From: Herpomyces periplanetae
Lineage: Eukaryota; Ascomycota; Laboulbeniomycetes; Herpomycetales; Herpomycetaceae
Direction: 5' to 3'
NCBI GenBank assembly: GCA_009733715.1
Contig: WMKJ01000056.1
Coordinates: forward strand, 1-64,000
DNA: 64,000 nucleotides
The translations under genes and the position numbers were made by a program. Below the pieces are notes generated by a model. That model was given only the letters and a program-made list of their open reading frames with translations. It was not told where the DNA came from and searched no databases. Positions 61,109 through 64,000 of this stretch are shown piece after piece. Each line of letters begins with the position of its first letter. Position 1 is the first letter of the stretch.

Positions 61109-63630
61109 TCATCTAATAATCCGCCTAACCAACCGCTTGACTATACTGCCCTGCTGTTGCCGAGCCTTCAAGGCAAAAACCCCGTGCATGCCCGTAGCAT
61201 CATCAGGAAGATTTGGCAAGTCGTCCAACGCCAAAGGATCTGGCTTGGTCTTACTTCGTTTACTCACTAGGGAACCCGACTTGCAATTTGCTGAAATTTG
61301 TGCTGCACCGTTCCCATCGACAATTTGTTGCTGCTGCTGCTTCTTGCCCCCTGTATTTCGTAATCCCGTTGCACCTGTGGCTAACGCTACGGTTTCATAT
61401 ATATCGTTATCTTGTGCTCGCAAATCCGGCCGAGTTAATGTCATGCGTATGGTCATCTCCCGGTTTCCAGGTGCTAACGCTTCCGTCCAGATATCACCAC
61501 CACCACCACCACCACTGCCTCCTCCTCCCCTTTCACGAACCTTGTCGTGAAACGATACGCTTGTTCGATTGTCAATCTTGCCATAACATTTATCAATGGA
61601 AAATGGTAACAGTAGGTCCGCACGAACTGGCGAAAAACTAGACATCACACAGTTTGTTGCTGCTTCCGTACAAAATGGTTCATCTCGCAATGATCTTGTC
61701 GAAGGGGAAGTAGTTGGTGTTAAAGGTCCACACGACGCTGACGAGTTATCATTCGTATTATCCGATCCCTGGCTCATCTCAGAGCATGAATCCGACTGGT
61801 CCAGTAGAGTATGGTTTTCCGACTTGTTAAACCCATATGCATCTGATACTGCGCATGTTGATGCTTGCTGTGGGTTACATACCGCCATTGATGGTAGAGA
61901 GTTCACCCTGGGCTGTGATGCGGGGAACCCAAACTCCACCGCTTCATCAAACTTTTGCGGCGATGCTAGATACTGTCGTAATTTCATTCGAGCCTCCGGA
62001 TCCGTATAGTGAAGTGCTGTTGACGGTGCTGAAAAGTCCATAACCTCATTGCCATGACTGAATCCTGATGTGGAAGCGGAAAATGAACCCACCCGCTTTG
62101 ACATGTAACGGTTCACTGATCTTTGCGATGCTATTGAGTGCGACGCTGAATGTCCACTTCCATTACCTCCCTTCATGGCTGCAACGGGTCGGGATAAGGA
62201 CAATGTAGATGCAATCGACATACTCGATTTGGCCGCTAACGATGACCTTTCGGAAATGGAAAATGTTCGCCGTAACGATGATTGTGTAAGCTGACCACGC
62301 GAAGTAGGAGAGTAGTCTTCATCACTGCGTGAAACGGCCAAAGGTTGTCGCGGCATGTCTCCGTCAAGCACAGATTGTATAAAGGGTTCGTCCAACGATA
62401 AAACTGAATTTTGTAATTCCTCGTAGCTCAAAGAGTCCTCGAGATCCGGAAGCGTTTTACGATAAGACTCGGCTAGAAGCCTCCGTAATGTTAAATCGGC
62501 TGTTCCACTGCAAAGTAACGTAGCGCAAGAGTTTGCAAAGAGAATCTGCTCTTCCCGTGAAAATTGTGTTCGCCGCACTTTCTCGGGTAAGTCAATATAC
62601 CAATGAAGATGGGAATGGGTAAGTGGTTCGTCAAGAAGTAAAGAATTGTGCACTTTCTTATCGTTCAGCCCGAGTAGGGAAGCGCCTCGATTAATACCTT
62701 TTAGGGTGTGGATCAGTAGCTCTAATAGTCGCTGGGATGAGCGTCGATGCGTAATGGATACTGTGCATTCCTCAATCACGGGATATCTAGCTGATAGGGG
62801 TCGCTGAGAATGGAAATTAACCGAATGATGTAATGGTGCAACTTGGCTATGTCGTTCGACAATTCTGAGACGCTCTAATGGAGAAAAGTACTTCCTTCTG
62901 TGATACAAGATTGCGTTAGCCCAAGTTATATTGGATATGAGTGGATGATGAGTATCGGAATGAAGGAGGGGGATGAAAAAATGGAGAGCGGTAAATTCGT
63001 CAGGGAAAACCAGTAAATAGGAAAGAGTATTAACGCAATCAGGGAAAAAATTCCAAGAAACACATTAATTTAGCAAATCACAAAAGGAACGGACATGATA
63101 AACAATATTATGTCTAAAAGCCCGCACTGCTCCACGAACTTGTGAATATTCCAAGATATAACCTTTACGTAGACACCCGTACATAGGCATATATGTATAG
63201 ATATATCCACATTAACCCAAGTGCTGATCAATGTGTTTGACGGATGTGATACCCGTCGACACAAGTGCGAGCTAAAGCGTAAAAGCATATACACATGGAA
63301 ACTGTCTTTATGCGCACCAATCAAAATTTGGGTTCAGGTGCATGTGTTGTATAATGACAGGGATGGTAATCATGCATTTTGTGACACACCAGAGCACACA
63401 CACACGCACACACACGCATGCATACAAAAGAAAAATGAGCGGACGGGATGCCGATTGGCTAGAGGGGAAAAAGTTGCTTGGGGGTAAGATACAGGTAAAG
63501 TATCGATAATCATCAATAGCAAATTGAGATTCACTATAGGGAAAATGTCAAAGCAGGAACTCAGGGGAACTTACTGAATTGAAACGGGAAGTGCTTCAAA
63601 CTCCGAGCTAGTAAGCTCGCTAGGAAGCAT
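61109..63630 (-). CDS. Conserved fungal protein of unknown function
   Basis: 614-residue model. The long exon 62897-61109 has no plausible Met, so I searched upstream: exon 1, 63630-63575, starts MLPSELTSSEFEALPVSI and splices (donor GTAAGT at 63574, acceptor CACAG with a CTAAC branch site) into RKYFSPLERLRIVERHS. The joined text resembles the N-terminus of fungal homologues as I remember them (LP..LRRKYFS.LERLR). The 677-nt intron is long for this window. Other family blocks are HWYIDLPEKVRRTQFSREEQ, YTDPEARMKLRQYLASPQKF followed by DEAVEFGFP, and NREMTIRMTLTRPDLRAQD near the C-terminus. The middle is Ser-rich; there are Gly and Gln runs, and the end is basic (SIVKRLVRRIIR). No catalytic motif or membrane segment. 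Homologues are often labelled mucin-like only for their Ser content. Confidence 0.72.
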
Positions 63631-64000
63631 TTTAAGAAAAGTATGCCAGATTAGATGTGAGTGCGTTTGTACGGCAACTAAGAAGACAAGTCTAACGTAT
63701 AGGCTTAGCTTGATCAGGATTTAGCGAAATTATCAGGATTATCGTAGTAATGTGAAGGGGAGATGAAAGTTGAAGGGTATGGGATGGAGAAAACGAATTG
63801 ACAAAAATTAAACCGGCAACGAATAACTAGGCCAAGCAGACCAAAGTAGATGGCAAAGAAAGTTACGAGGGGGAAAAGACTGAGCAGGGGGGGCCGAAAG
63901 TAAGTTGGGGTCTTGGATGAGGAGAGTGCTGAATAGGGTATGCTAGTTTGTTAAAACGTGTGGTAAGGCTTTCCAGAGTTATATCAACTTGACAATTGGA
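63631..64000. other. Upstream region of the conserved unknown gene
   Basis: 370 nt at the right edge, purine-rich on plus, so the likely 5' leader of the minus-strand gene is pyrimidine-rich. No other feature seen. Confidence 0.4.

Overview
The window is fungal nuclear DNA. It holds AROM (the five-enzyme shikimate polypeptide), a Sho1-type four-TM/SH3 osmosensor, a KCH-family low-affinity K+ transporter and a Reg1/DUF1752 PP1 targeting subunit, a combination known from fungi. Introns are few, mostly 50-160 nt, with GTAAGT/GTGAGT donors and CTAAC branch sites. Intergenic DNA is long (often 2-5 kb) and full of short cryptic repeats. The lineage cannot be fixed from this sequence alone; an early-diverging fungus or a basal dikaryan both fit. 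I see no transposon, virus-derived element, CRISPR array, rRNA or convincing tRNA.

Layout, left to right: KCH-family transporter (-, runs off the left edge); Kar2/BiP (-, four exons, one of 22 nt); RPN7 (+); AROM (+); SNF1/AMPK catalytic subunit (-); PKA regulatory subunit (+); SPF27/BCAS2 splicing factor (+); phospholipase D (-); alpha/beta hydrolase (+); GRR1-like F-box/LRR protein (+); SHO1 (-); REG1-like PP1 regulator (+); ELMO protein (+); U4/U6 snRNP PRP4 (+); NTF2-like protein with a repeated aromatic/acidic motif (-); conserved fungal protein of unknown function (-). Several models needed exons joined across introns or found outside the long reading frames: KCH, BiP, the PLD C-terminus, and the first exon of the last gene.

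Functionally the middle of the window is rich in nutrient and stress signalling. SNF1, its presumptive phosphatase-targeting subunit REG1, GRR1 and the PKA regulatory subunit all act in yeast glucose signalling, and SHO1 is an osmosensor. They are interleaved with housekeeping genes (proteasome lid, ER chaperone, two spliceosome components, aromatic amino-acid synthesis).

Three non-genic signals stand out. First, the plus strand alternates between purine-rich and pyrimidine-rich domains of several kb, crossing genes whatever their orientation and switching inside PRP4. Second, the palindromic E-box TCACGTGA recurs in gene-upstream DNA. Third, short pentanucleotide-phased tracts lie just upstream of several starts, near the purine-to-pyrimidine switch points.
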